Source: Acidimicrobiaceae bacterium
GTDB lineage: Bacteria > Actinomycetota > Acidimicrobiia > Acidimicrobiales > RAAP-2
Assembly: GCA_003162475.1 (NCBI GenBank)
Contig: PMOI01000004.1
Coordinates: 367,728 to 431,727, forward strand
Direction of reading: 5' to 3'
DNA length: 64,000 nt
Made by a program: the position numbers and the translations under genes. The notes below the pieces were generated by a model. It worked only from the letters and a program-made list of their open reading frames with translations. It was not told where the DNA came from and did no database searches. Positions 30,268 to 38,936 of this stretch are shown here, piece by piece; positions within the stretch are counted from its first letter, which is position 1; each line of letters begins with the position of its first letter.

Positions 30268-30975
30268 TTATTGATCTTTCATGGATTCATGACTTTGCGA
30301 AGCCGACTCTACCGGCGTAATGACGAGATTTCGAAAGCTGACATCGAAGCCGCCGCCTTTCGGCGCGGCGCACATCACTCCCGCAAACGTTTCTCGGCCG
30401 GGAGGCAAGTACAGTTGAGCCGAAAACTCCTCTGGCGCTCCGTCCAACGAACGGTGCACTTCGACAGCGTTGCCTCGATGAGAGATGCGAATGCTCAAAT
30501 GATCGAAGGAGTCAGGTAAATCAGTGAGCATCCAGTTGGAGTAGTCGAAGGTGACAACAGTAGAAAACCTCGGTCGTCCATCAAGAAACTCAATGCCCGT
30601 CTTGAACCATTGACGATTATCGACGCGCACCATGACGCCTGCTTGATCGTACTGCTCCTTTAAATCACCGTGGACATCGACGGAAAGGTCGAAATCGCCC
30701 GCGATCATCTCTCCGAAAAGGTGCCCGTTGTCTCGAACGGCCTTGATTCCTTCTCCGGTCACACGCCAAAAATCGGTCGAAGCCTCCGTGACTATGTTGA
30801 GATCTCTCTCGTTTGAGCTCCACTCGGTTGGCTCATTCATCCACTCCACGACACACTCTCCTACCAAATTGTTTGGTCCAACGCCGCATGTGACTTGAAC
30901 TGAACTTGTTTGAAACGACAATGCTCGACACTCTAATTGGGGAAAATTGAGATTGCCGTCGGTGCCAACGCACAT
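30268..30975 (-). CDS. DUF1349 (concanavalin-like) domain protein
   Basis: ASTDFWRVTGEG...NGHLFGEMIAGDFDLSVDVHGDLKEQYDQAGVMVRVDNRQWFKTGIEF and RETFAGVMCAAPKGGGFDVSFRNL. Confidence 0.85.
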   Translation of the reverse strand: MCVGTDGNLNFPQLECRALSFQTSSVQVTCGVGPNNLVGECVVEWMNEPTEWSSNERDLNIVTEASTDFWRVTGEGIKAVRDNGHLFGEMIAGDFDLSVDVHGDLKEQYDQAGVMVRVDNRQWFKTGIEFLDGRPRFSTVVTFDYSNWMLTDLPDSFDHLSIRISHRGNAVEVHRSLDGAPEEFSAQLYLPPGRETFAGVMCAAPKGGGFDVSFRNLVITPVESASQSHESMKDQ

Positions 30976-31081
30976 TTAGTTGGCATTTGATTTTCAGAGA
31001 ACTCGTCTGGGAATCGACTGCAGCAGTTCCAATGTCTTGAAGTTGTTTCAACAGCGATTTGTCGGACATATACATTTGCTA

Positions 31082-31124
31082 GTGAGCCGCCTGTGTCTCG
31101 ATCCCGGCACCTTGGGATTAAAAG
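31082..31124 (-). repeat. tRNA-Lys(UUU)-like 3' fragment, scar 5
   Basis: gtgagccgcctgtgtctcgatcccggcaccttgggattaaaag. Confidence 0.75.
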
Positions 31125-31353
31125 GCCACCGAGTTCTTTATTCTCAATTCATTAGATTCAGAGAGCCCCATATTCATAGGGTTTTGCGTTCAGCACGTTC
31201 AGTGCGTTCAGTGGCTATCGGGAAATGTTAGGGATGAAATTAGGGATTTTCCCACCCGATCCTGGCGTCCGCGATTCAACAACGGCCAGCGCGATTATTG
31301 CCGGAAACCCAAGGATCACCATTGGAATCGCTTCTGTGAGTTAGCGATGGCGA

Positions 31354-32505
31354 TCAGTCGGAGGCATCGGGTGCGTAGGTTTGTGGCTCGGATTCTTCCG
31401 GGCGTCTGAATCGTCGTGGCGACTTTCTGATTGGAGCCGCGTTGACTCCATCAGTGTTTGTGAGCACCGCATCATCGGCGGAAATGGTGAATAAGGGGCG
31501 GTTAGGGTCTGGAAATTCGAGACCGTCTAGCTGGGTCTCGTCGGCACTGTTGCAGTAAACCTCATTGATTGCGTTTCCAACGACGTACTGGTTAATCTGA
31601 CGCAAGAGTAGGTCGTCACTGGTTGTGATCACTCCACATCCAGTGGTTCCTAAGTTTCCTAAGACCAGTGCAGCCTGCCTATCAATTGGCACGATAATTT
31701 GGTCAGCGTTAGCGAGGCCAATCCCTTCGCCGAGTTTCGTGGCGGCAGATTTGAGAATCACTGGACGGTCGGAAAGAACTAGACCCGGTTGTCGAAACCG
31801 GTAGAGCTTGACACTTCGATTGGTGTAAAGCGGTAGAGACCATAGAGCGGCGTCGAACATCGTGACAATGAGTGAGTTTTGGTGGGGCGTCACTTCGATG
31901 TCGTTGAGCGATGTCGCCAATTCAATATATTCATTGACTTCGCTGTCGGTTGGCTCTCTCCCTACATTGTGAAGAAACTGCTTCCGAATGCGATCGGGGG
32001 ATCGCTTGGAGAGGAGATCCAACTTGAAGACTTGATCACCAAGCGCTTCCAAGGTGCGTCTCGTTCGCGGGTCTCGCACGTGAAGAATCGACAACCAAAG
32101 GGAAAGGGTTTGATGATCGTTGGAGTTGAGTAGGTGTTGATCTCGATCAACAAAGTCTCGGAGAACGGCGGCAGCCGTGCTGTCGAGATCTCCGAGGATA
32201 GTTTCAAAGCCAACGTTCTCTCCCACGTCGTCGTCGATGGAGGTGTAGAAATCCGCGACTACTGCAATATCTTGAACTCCACAAATCCGTCTCTTGCTGC
32301 CATCTAGCGGTACGACGAGCAGTTGCGATTCGGCGTTGGCGAACCGCCGTTGAAAGAACTGTGGAATGAAATGATGTCGTTTCGAGTCGCCCGGTTGCCT
32401 TCCGACTCGTGATCTCTGAAGTAAGGCGTCAAGTCGAATTTGGTCTTCAGGAGAAAGTGGCTTACGGGTGTAAGGCGATCCCTCAGGTTCTCCAAGGTGC
32501 TCCAT
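31354..32505 (-). CDS. DUF4238 domain protein
   Basis: SKRHHFIPQFFQRRFANAESQLLVV N-terminus; SDRPVIL motif. Confidence 0.8.
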   Translation of the reverse strand: MEHLGEPEGSPYTRKPLSPEDQIRLDALLQRSRVGRQPGDSKRHHFIPQFFQRRFANAESQLLVVPLDGSKRRICGVQDIAVVADFYTSIDDDVGENVGFETILGDLDSTAAAVLRDFVDRDQHLLNSNDHQTLSLWLSILHVRDPRTRRTLEALGDQVFKLDLLSKRSPDRIRKQFLHNVGREPTDSEVNEYIELATSLNDIEVTPHQNSLIVTMFDAALWSLPLYTNRSVKLYRFRQPGLVLSDRPVILKSAATKLGEGIGLANADQIIVPIDRQAALVLGNLGTTGCGVITTSDDLLLRQINQYVVGNAINEVYCNSADETQLDGLEFPDPNRPLFTISADDAVLTNTDGVNAAPIRKSPRRFRRPEESEPQTYAPDASD

Positions 32506-32717
32506 CTATTTGCCCGTATGGCGACACTGAGAGTTCCAACGGCGACCCAGTTCGACGTGGTGGAACCTGATCCAACTGCTACGACTCAAATCAGACGGTG
32601 TCGTTGGTTGGCGATTCTGATTCGTCGTCCAGGTTGCCGGCATCACGAGAAATCGTACCTGCGTAGTGCAGAAGTGGCTCTAAGGTGAGTCATTTGCAAA
32701 ACCGTGCCACTTGAGCG

Positions 32718-32733
32718 ACCTGTTGATTAAGAG
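32718..32733 (-). repeat. short degenerate tRNA-Lys(CUU)-like fragment, scar 6'
   Basis: acctgttgattaagag, 16/16 identical to 37033..37048, with acttga upstream as in the longer copy. Confidence 0.5.
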
Positions 32734-33060
32734 GGCGATATTCGCGTCGGTTTTGATCATTTATGTCTGGCGAGTCCTTTGTTTGCTGGTGTTTTCCTCT
32801 TATGCGTCTGATGAATCCGGCGGGTTCGCGTCAGTTTGGGGCCTATTTGCTACTTATCACGACGACCAAAATGCCGACGCAAGAGGGCTAACGTCTCCGG
32901 AATACACCTCGAGGTTCCATCACCACTTGTTCGAGAAACCATCAACACACTGCTGTCGACGGGCAAATCGGGCCGGTGGACGCCAATGCGTTATACATCG
33001 GTTGTGCTGCGAAGCTGAGAATTCCACATGCGATGACGCGACTTGACAGCGGTCATACCT

Positions 33061-33086
33061 AACGGTTAGTTTACCAACGGTTAGTT
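33061..33086. promoter_or_regulatory. 11-bp direct repeat (15-bp period) upstream of PadR gene; candidate autoregulatory operator
   Basis: AACGGTTAGTTtaccAACGGTTAGTT just upstream of the start at 33097. Confidence 0.5.
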
Positions 33087-33096
33087 AGGAGGAGCT

Positions 33097-33624
33097 GTGA
33101 AGCAGGAAGTAATACTCGCTCTTCTCGCAAAGGAGCCTTCGCATGGTTATCAATTGCGAGGAAGGCTCAGTCAAGCGCTCGGCCCACTCGGTGACGTACT
33201 GAACGGCGGACAGGTATACGTCACGCTGAGCCGACTTGAAAAAGCGGGACTCGTGTTCAGCGAACGAACTCCGGGCTTGCCCGATCGGCCCGACCGAAGG
33301 ATGTTCGAGCTGACGGCCCTCGGCCAGGAACGCGTAAGCGAGTGGCTCACCGAAGTCAGCTGGCCAAAGCCGGACCTCGCCGAGTTCCATTTGAAGTTGA
33401 TCGCTGCGGCGTCGGCGGGCTTGGCGGATCCCATGGCGATCATTGACGCGCAACGTCGAGACCTGCTCCGCCGCCTTCGCGAAGCGCAGTTGGCAGCGAT
33501 TGCGGAGCCGCGCGGCTCGGACGGGAGTTTGCTGCTCGAAGGCATCGTGCTCCGTCTCCAGGCTGACCTGCGCTGGTTGGAAGCATGCCAAGCCAGTTGG
33601 ACCGTTCGAAGGAGTCAATCATGA
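33097..33624 (+). CDS. PadR family transcriptional regulator
   Basis: KQEVILALLAKEPSHGYQLRGRLSQALGPLGDVLNGGQVYVTLSRLEKAGLV. Confidence 0.92.
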   Translation: MKQEVILALLAKEPSHGYQLRGRLSQALGPLGDVLNGGQVYVTLSRLEKAGLVFSERTPGLPDRPDRRMFELTALGQERVSEWLTEVSWPKPDLAEFHLKLIAAASAGLADPMAIIDAQRRDLLRRLREAQLAAIAEPRGSDGSLLLEGIVLRLQADLRWLEACQASWTVRRSQS

Positions 33625-34367
33625 CAGCAATTGACACGGAATTAGCTATCCGTGCTCGGGATCTTCGCAAGGAATACGGAAGCGCTGAAGGCCTCGTGCG
33701 TGCCGTCAATGGCGTCAACATCGATATCGCACGTGGTGAAGCACTCGCCATCATGGGTCCGAGCGGATGCGGAAAGTCGACCCTCCTCCATCTCTTAGGA
33801 GGGCTCGATCGCGCGAGCGGGGGCGAGCTGTGGATGCGGGATCTTCGCCTCGATCAGATGAACGAAAAGCAGCTGGCTCAGTTACGCCGGAGCGAGATCG
33901 GGTTTGTATTCCAGGCGTTCCATCTAATGGACGAGTTGACAGCTCGAGAGAACGTCGAACTTCCCGTGCTTCTTGCTGGAAGACCACAGAGCGAAGCGCG
34001 TCGCCGTGCGACCGAACTGCTCGGTGAGGTGGGGTTATCGGACCGAGCCGATCACCTGCCGTCGGCCCTATCGGGAGGTCAACGTCAACGCGTCGCGATC
34101 GCGCGCGCGCTCGCCAACGAGCCCATCGTTGTTCTCGCCGATGAGCCGACGGGCAATCTCGACAGCGCTGCCACGCTTGATGTGCTGGAGTTGTTCCAGC
34201 GGATACATACTGCCGGCCAGACGCTCGTCATCGTTACCCACGACGAGCGAATTGCCGCCACCGCGGATCGCCTCATCACGATGCGTGACGGTGCTTTCGT
34301 AGACGAAACCGTCCTAAGAGGTGGCACGGTCGGTCCTCTTGGCGCATATCTCGGGCTGGAGGGCTAG
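33621..34367 (+). CDS. MacB/LolD-type ABC transporter ATP-binding protein
   Basis: [55 protein letters not shown] at 33621 overlaps PadR stop. Confidence 0.93.
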   Translation: MTAIDTELAIRARDLRKEYGSAEGLVRAVNGVNIDIARGEALAIMGPSGCGKSTLLHLLGGLDRASGGELWMRDLRLDQMNEKQLAQLRRSEIGFVFQAFHLMDELTARENVELPVLLAGRPQSEARRRATELLGEVGLSDRADHLPSALSGGQRQRVAIARALANEPIVVLADEPTGNLDSAATLDVLELFQRIHTAGQTLVIVTHDERIAATADRLITMRDGAFVDETVLRGGTVGPLGAYLGLEG

Positions 34368-34370
34368 CTC

Positions 34371-36221
34371 GTGAGTCGCTTCGTGCTTATTTTGCGACTT
34401 GCCGCACGAGACTTCCGGCGTCGGCGCGGAGAAGCCGCGATGCTGCTTGTGGTCATCGCCGCGGCCACCACTGCATTGACGCTTGGTCTCGTACTTCGTG
34501 GCGTCACGACGCAGCCTTACGAACAGACCCGGCAGTTAACCGCTGGCCCCGATGCGGTTGCCACCGCATTTCCGTACCATTCGGGTCTTCCCTCTAATCC
34601 AACTGGTCTCGCCAAAGTGAGTCCGATTGCTCAGGCACCAGATGTGCGCGCATCCAGCGGCCCGTTCCCAGTCGCCTTTCCAGTGATGACGGCTCACGGT
34701 CACACCGACGCGGTTCTCGCCGAAGGGCGCAGCAGCTCCGCGGCTCTTGTTGACCAGCCCAAACTCACTCAAGGCAGTTGGGTCCGTCCCGGCGGGGTCG
34801 TCGTCGAACGTAGCTTCGCCGACGCGCTCGGCATTCATGTGGGCGATCAAGTGATCTTGAACGGTAGAAAGTTTCACGTCGCAGGAATTGCAGTAACTGC
34901 AGCCTTGCCCACTTCGGGCCTCGGTTTTCTCGAAGCAAGCAGCCGTTGGCCAAATCCCGGTTTGGTTTGGCTCTCTAAAGCCGCCGCTCGAAGCATGGCG
35001 ACTCGAGCGCAACCGCTTGGCTACATCTTGGACGTCAAGCTCGCACAGCCAGCGGAGGCAGAGTCATTCGCGAACCGATACACCGCGAGTGGCAATTACC
35101 GCAACAACACGGGAACTCCGTACGTGATGCCCTGGCAGGCGATCAGTCAACAGGACGGTCTTCTCATGCGAACAGATCAGAAGATTCTGCTCATTGGGAG
35201 CTGGTTGCTAGGTCTGCTGGCCGTCGGAAGCCTCGCCATTTTGGTTGGAGGTCGGATGGCAGAGCAGCGACGACGAGTCGGTCTTCTTAAGGCAGTCGGG
35301 GCCACGCCGTCCTTTGTCGCGAGCGTGCTGCTTGCCGAGTACCTTGGCATCGCCCTTGCGGCTGCGGCGCTCGGTCTCTTTCTGGGGCGGCTGGTGGCTC
35401 CGCTCCTCACGAGCCCCAGTACGGCAATGCTCGGGACCGCGGGCGCGCCGCAGTTCACCGTGGAGACCGCGGCGATCGTCCTTCTGGCAGCAGTCATTGT
35501 GGCAGGTCTCGCGACCGTCGTTCCTGCACTCCGCGCCGCTCGAACGAGCACGGTCGACGCCCTTGCCGACTCTTCGAGCCCCCCAAAGCGCCGAAGTTGG
35601 TTGGTCACCCGATCGGCGAGACTTCCCGTGTCGATGCTGCTCGCTGTCCGAGTGGGAGCTCGACGGCCTCGACGCGTTCTTCTGAATGTCTTGAGTATCG
35701 CCGTCACCGTGAGTGGAATCGCTGCACTGCTCTTCGCGCGCGCGACAATTGCCGCCTCTCAATTCGGTTCAGATACGTCTGGATCTGCAAATTTCAATCA
35801 ATTCGACGTGGGCTTCGTGTCGAAGACCGCGAGAGAGGACCAGGTGCTGTTGATCGTTTCGATTTTGCTGGTGGCGTTGGCCGCAGTTAATGCCGTGTTC
35901 ATTACGCGAGCGACAGTGCAAGACTCTCAGCACACTTCTGCGATCATGCGCGCCCTTGGTGTGGAGCCCGGTCAGTTGACCGCTGGACTGTCTGTTGCAC
36001 AGGTGCTTCCGGCGTTCGCGGGAGCGCTCATCGGGATTCCAGGAGGCTTCGCCTTGTTCACGCTTGCCAACCAAGGCGGTGGCGCAAGCCAACCTCCCGC
36101 ATGGTGGCTGATCGCCGTTGTCGCGGCAACCGTGATCGTCATTGCCGGTTTGACTTCGATACCAGCGAGTTGGGGCGCTCGTAGGCCCGTCGCCGAAATC
36201 TTGCAAGCTGAGGCGTCCTAA
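34371..36221 (+). CDS. FtsX-like ABC transporter permease
   Basis: Two FtsX-type TM blocks (RRVGLLKAVGATPSFVASVLLAEYLGI; TSAIMRALGVEPGQLTAGLSVAQVLPAFAGALIGIPGG). Confidence 0.9.
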   Translation: MSRFVLILRLAARDFRRRRGEAAMLLVVIAAATTALTLGLVLRGVTTQPYEQTRQLTAGPDAVATAFPYHSGLPSNPTGLAKVSPIAQAPDVRASSGPFPVAFPVMTAHGHTDAVLAEGRSSSAALVDQPKLTQGSWVRPGGVVVERSFADALGIHVGDQVILNGRKFHVAGIAVTAALPTSGLGFLEASSRWPNPGLVWLSKAAARSMATRAQPLGYILDVKLAQPAEAESFANRYTASGNYRNNTGTPYVMPWQAISQQDGLLMRTDQKILLIGSWLLGLLAVGSLAILVGGRMAEQRRRVGLLKAVGATPSFVASVLLAEYLGIALAAAALGLFLGRLVAPLLTSPSTAMLGTAGAPQFTVETAAIVLLAAVIVAGLATVVPALRAARTSTVDALADSSSPPKRRSWLVTRSARLPVSMLLAVRVGARRPRRVLLNVLSIAVTVSGIAALLFARATIAASQFGSDTSGSANFNQFDVGFVSKTAREDQVLLIVSILLVALAAVNAVFITRATVQDSQHTSAIMRALGVEPGQLTAGLSVAQVLPAFAGALIGIPGGFALFTLANQGGGASQPPAWWLIAVVAATVIVIAGLTSIPASWGARRPVAEILQAEAS

Positions 36222-36267
36222 TGGAAACCGATTCGTTTGGGCCAGTCGAGAGCATGGGTAATAAGCC

Positions 36268-36756
36268 TTGACCAATCAAACTAAAGCTGTTCCTCATAGC
36301 GATTCGATCGCCCGAAATCGCTGGGCCGTCCATCTGGCGCTGATCGTTGGTTTCATTGCCACCGTTGTCTCGGCGGTCTTTCTGTCTCGCAAGTACTTGG
36401 GTCACTCCGGTGCCACTGTCCACGCAATTATTGGACTTCTGGTCCTCGCTCTCGTCGTCGTGCACCTGACTCAGAGACGTCACACCGTTAGACGGCTCCT
36501 TGCGCGCCTCTTCGGCCGACCGTCAGGCCGTCAGTCACGTCAGGCTGTAGCGGATGCGACCTTATGGCTCTTGACTTTGAACGCAATGGTTTCGGGCTTC
36601 GCGGACTTCCTCGTGGGTCACGCGATTCTCGCACCTCTCCCGGGCCCGTACATCTTCCAAAAATGGCACGCAATGTCGGCCATTGTTCTCCTCGTGTACG
36701 TCATCGTCCACGTTGGTCGGCGAAGGAAGCGCCTCAGGACATCGCGAATCACGTAA
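36268..36756 (+). CDS. small membrane protein (DUF4405/cytochrome b561-like)
   Basis: Four predicted TM segments with His in HAIIGLLVLALVVVHLTQRRH and KWHAMSAIVLLVYVIVHVGRR. Confidence 0.6.
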   Translation: MTNQTKAVPHSDSIARNRWAVHLALIVGFIATVVSAVFLSRKYLGHSGATVHAIIGLLVLALVVVHLTQRRHTVRRLLARLFGRPSGRQSRQAVADATLWLLTLNAMVSGFADFLVGHAILAPLPGPYIFQKWHAMSAIVLLVYVIVHVGRRRKRLRTSRIT

Positions 36757-37003
36757 GACCCACCTCGACGGCGGAAGCTGTCCCTCTTTCGACGTAAAGA
36801 GCGGATTCACCGCGCGTCGCCGCAACAGTTGGAGCCAACGCTTCGAGCGGAACTCACCTCGCCCTCGACGACCCGGCGTTCTACAGTCGCTCGAAAACCG
36901 AATAGATGCGATGATCAGGACAGGCCCCGAATAATTGAGGGTTTTTTCGCGTTAGAAACGATGCTGGCGACACGAGAAAATGGCTTTAATCAGGACTTTT
37001 AAC

Positions 37004-37048
37004 TGGTGCGCCGGCCGGGACTTGAACCCGGAACCTGTTGATTAAGAG
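37004..37048 (-). repeat. tRNA-Lys(CUU) 3' half including CCA, scar 6
   Basis: Reverse complement CTCTTAATCAACAGGTTCCGGGTTCAAGTCCCGGCCGGCGCACCA: anticodon loop CTCTTAA, T-arm CCGGG-TTCAAGT-CCCGG, 3' CCA; no 5' half. Confidence 0.85.
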
Positions 37049-37366
37049 AACTATGACACCTGTATTGACGTGTCGGTTTGGTCGTTGCAGCCCTTTGTTT
37101 GCAAGGAATCACTGTTCGTTCCAGTCGGTTTGGTAGTTCTAGTTAGTTGTGGTTTGTGGTGTTTTCTGTGGTGTTGAAACTGATGAAACTGACCTGGAAG
37201 TAATAGAGATCGATCTGCGATCCAACTCCACAACTGGCGCCACCTTTTGATTACTCAACCAGTGGAGCAAAGTTAGTCGTCCGTCGAGTCTGATCCGCGT
37301 GTGCGCGAGGAATGGGACCGGTTTCTATTTGCAAGTTGCGACAACGAGGCTGACGCGACGTGAACG

Positions 37367-38176
37367 TCACTTGTGCCTGTTGTGTGGAGGCCTCGCGGCC
37401 AGTTGGCTTGGCACGCGCGAGTGGAGGAGAACCCAGTCTCGAAAGTCAGCGTCGATGTAACCCAATAGGTCTTCGAGGTCCCGGATTCGTGCCTCAAGAT
37501 GAAGATTCCAGATTCGTTGATGGTGAGCGATGCGATTTCGAAGATCGAGGAGCCTGATCAGTGGATCTTCGACCGTTTTCAATGAGCGATTGGGTGCATT
37601 GGGAAATCCTCCAGCAAGGTCGGGCCATAACTTGAGATTGCGCTTGGAGATCAGGTAGCGCCAGAAACCGAAACTCAGTTCACTCACGATCTGGGGGTGA
37701 GTCAGCGATTTGCCTTTCCCCGCAACTCTCGATCGGGCATCCAAAATGTCCGTGCGTGCCCGTAGGGTCAACTCATCGGCCGGATCATCGAGCCACGTGC
37801 CGCTTCGTCCGAGGTTGTTGTGGCGCAGGGTCAATTGTCGCGATAGGGCGTTGCGAACGCCGATCTCCAGGTGGCCCAACGATTCCGAAATAGCTGCGCT
37901 GACGGTCGAATTCCAAAGATAGAGTTCGAGGGCTCGGTCGAGGTTGCCGTCGCATACCGCGAGGTACCCTTGAAGTCGCTCCGGACTTAGGTGGAGTTCT
38001 ACGACGGTCCAAAGATTGTTGTCCGGAAGTTCCACGGCTTCTATACTGCTATACGAAAGCCCCGGAGCGGTCCCTGGTAGTTCTTCGGAACAGGCCACAC
38101 CGCCGGGGTTTAGTATTTTCGTTTGGATTGCGCTCACATGGTTCTGATCCTGAGCGCGAGTTCCGAGTGTTTTCAT
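37367..38176 (-). CDS. Abi-like (Abi_2 superfamily) abortive-infection-type protein
   Basis: LELYLWNSTVSAAISESLGHLEIGVRNALSRQL, SFGFWRYLISKRN, LRNRIAHHQRIWN. Confidence 0.8.
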   Translation of the reverse strand: MKTLGTRAQDQNHVSAIQTKILNPGGVACSEELPGTAPGLSYSSIEAVELPDNNLWTVVELHLSPERLQGYLAVCDGNLDRALELYLWNSTVSAAISESLGHLEIGVRNALSRQLTLRHNNLGRSGTWLDDPADELTLRARTDILDARSRVAGKGKSLTHPQIVSELSFGFWRYLISKRNLKLWPDLAGGFPNAPNRSLKTVEDPLIRLLDLRNRIAHHQRIWNLHLEARIRDLEDLLGYIDADFRDWVLLHSRVPSQLAARPPHNRHK

Positions 38177-38291
38177 ATAACCCAGCCGGGTCGGATGAGA
38201 CCCGACCCGTAAGCGAAGATGACCAATTGAGCACGGTCGCGGGCGCCGAATTTTAACATTGCCTGATTGGCGTGCGTCTTGACCGTTACCG
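38173..38291 (-). pseudogene. LuxR/NarL-type HTH C-terminal remnant
   Basis: VTVKTHANQAMLKFGARDRAQLVIFAYGSGLIRPG = recognisable LuxR C-terminus without the rest of the protein. Confidence 0.7.
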
Positions 38292-38402
38292 GCTCGGGGT
38301 GTGACCAATTCAACGCGCGATGGAGAAATTTCAAAGTTGTGGACAGGTTGACCACCGATTCTGACATGTAGTGGGTATGCATTGTTCTAGGAGAGATAGA
38401 CG

Positions 38403-38835
38403 GTGACCGCTCGAACTTCGCAGAACGACATCGAGAGGTTCGAGTCGCTCTACGGGGGCGAACTACAAGTCCATCTACGCCTACGTGCGTCGTCGAGCTG
38501 TTAACTCCTCTTCGGACGTTTCTGACATCGTCTCGGAAGCATTCACTACGGCGTGGCGCAGAATCAACGACGTTCCGCTGCCATCCCCGCAAGATCGTCT
38601 CTGGCTCTTCGGTGTCGCGCATAAGTGTCTTCTCGGACATCACCGTCGCTGGTCACATCGACTCCGGCTCCTCTCGCACCTGGGGTCCCAACCCAATCGA
38701 ATTGAACTCTTAGATATCGCCACTGATCCTCTCCAACTCCGAGTGCGGGTGGCGCTCCAGGAACTTCGACCGCTCGACCGAGAAGTCATACTTCTCGTCT
38801 ACTGGGACGGGCTCAGCCATGGGGCGCTCGCGTAA
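38403..38835 (+). pseudogene. ECF sigma-70 factor remnant: N-terminal frameshift and truncated sigma4
   Basis: VTARTSQNDIERFESLYGG then +1 shift to YKSIYAYVRRRAVNSSSDVSDIVSEAFTTAWRRI...LRPLDREVILLVYWDGLSHGALA stop. Confidence 0.75.
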
Positions 38836-38936
38836 CTGTCCCGACCTGCCCGATTGCAACGTCTGGTGTGAGTAAATCCTCCGAGACGACCCAAGAATTC
38901 CTCTTGAGGCAAGCCGCCGGAGGGAAGAGTGGTCAC

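Noticed and set aside
31354-32505. DUF4238 gene as a defence gene
   Set aside because: The domain is of unknown function and there is no neighbouring defence partner; position next to a scar alone is not enough.
1226-37048. Intact tRNA-Lys genes
   Set aside because: Only 3' halves are present; the sequence 5' of the anticodon loop cannot form the anticodon stem or D-arm at any copy.
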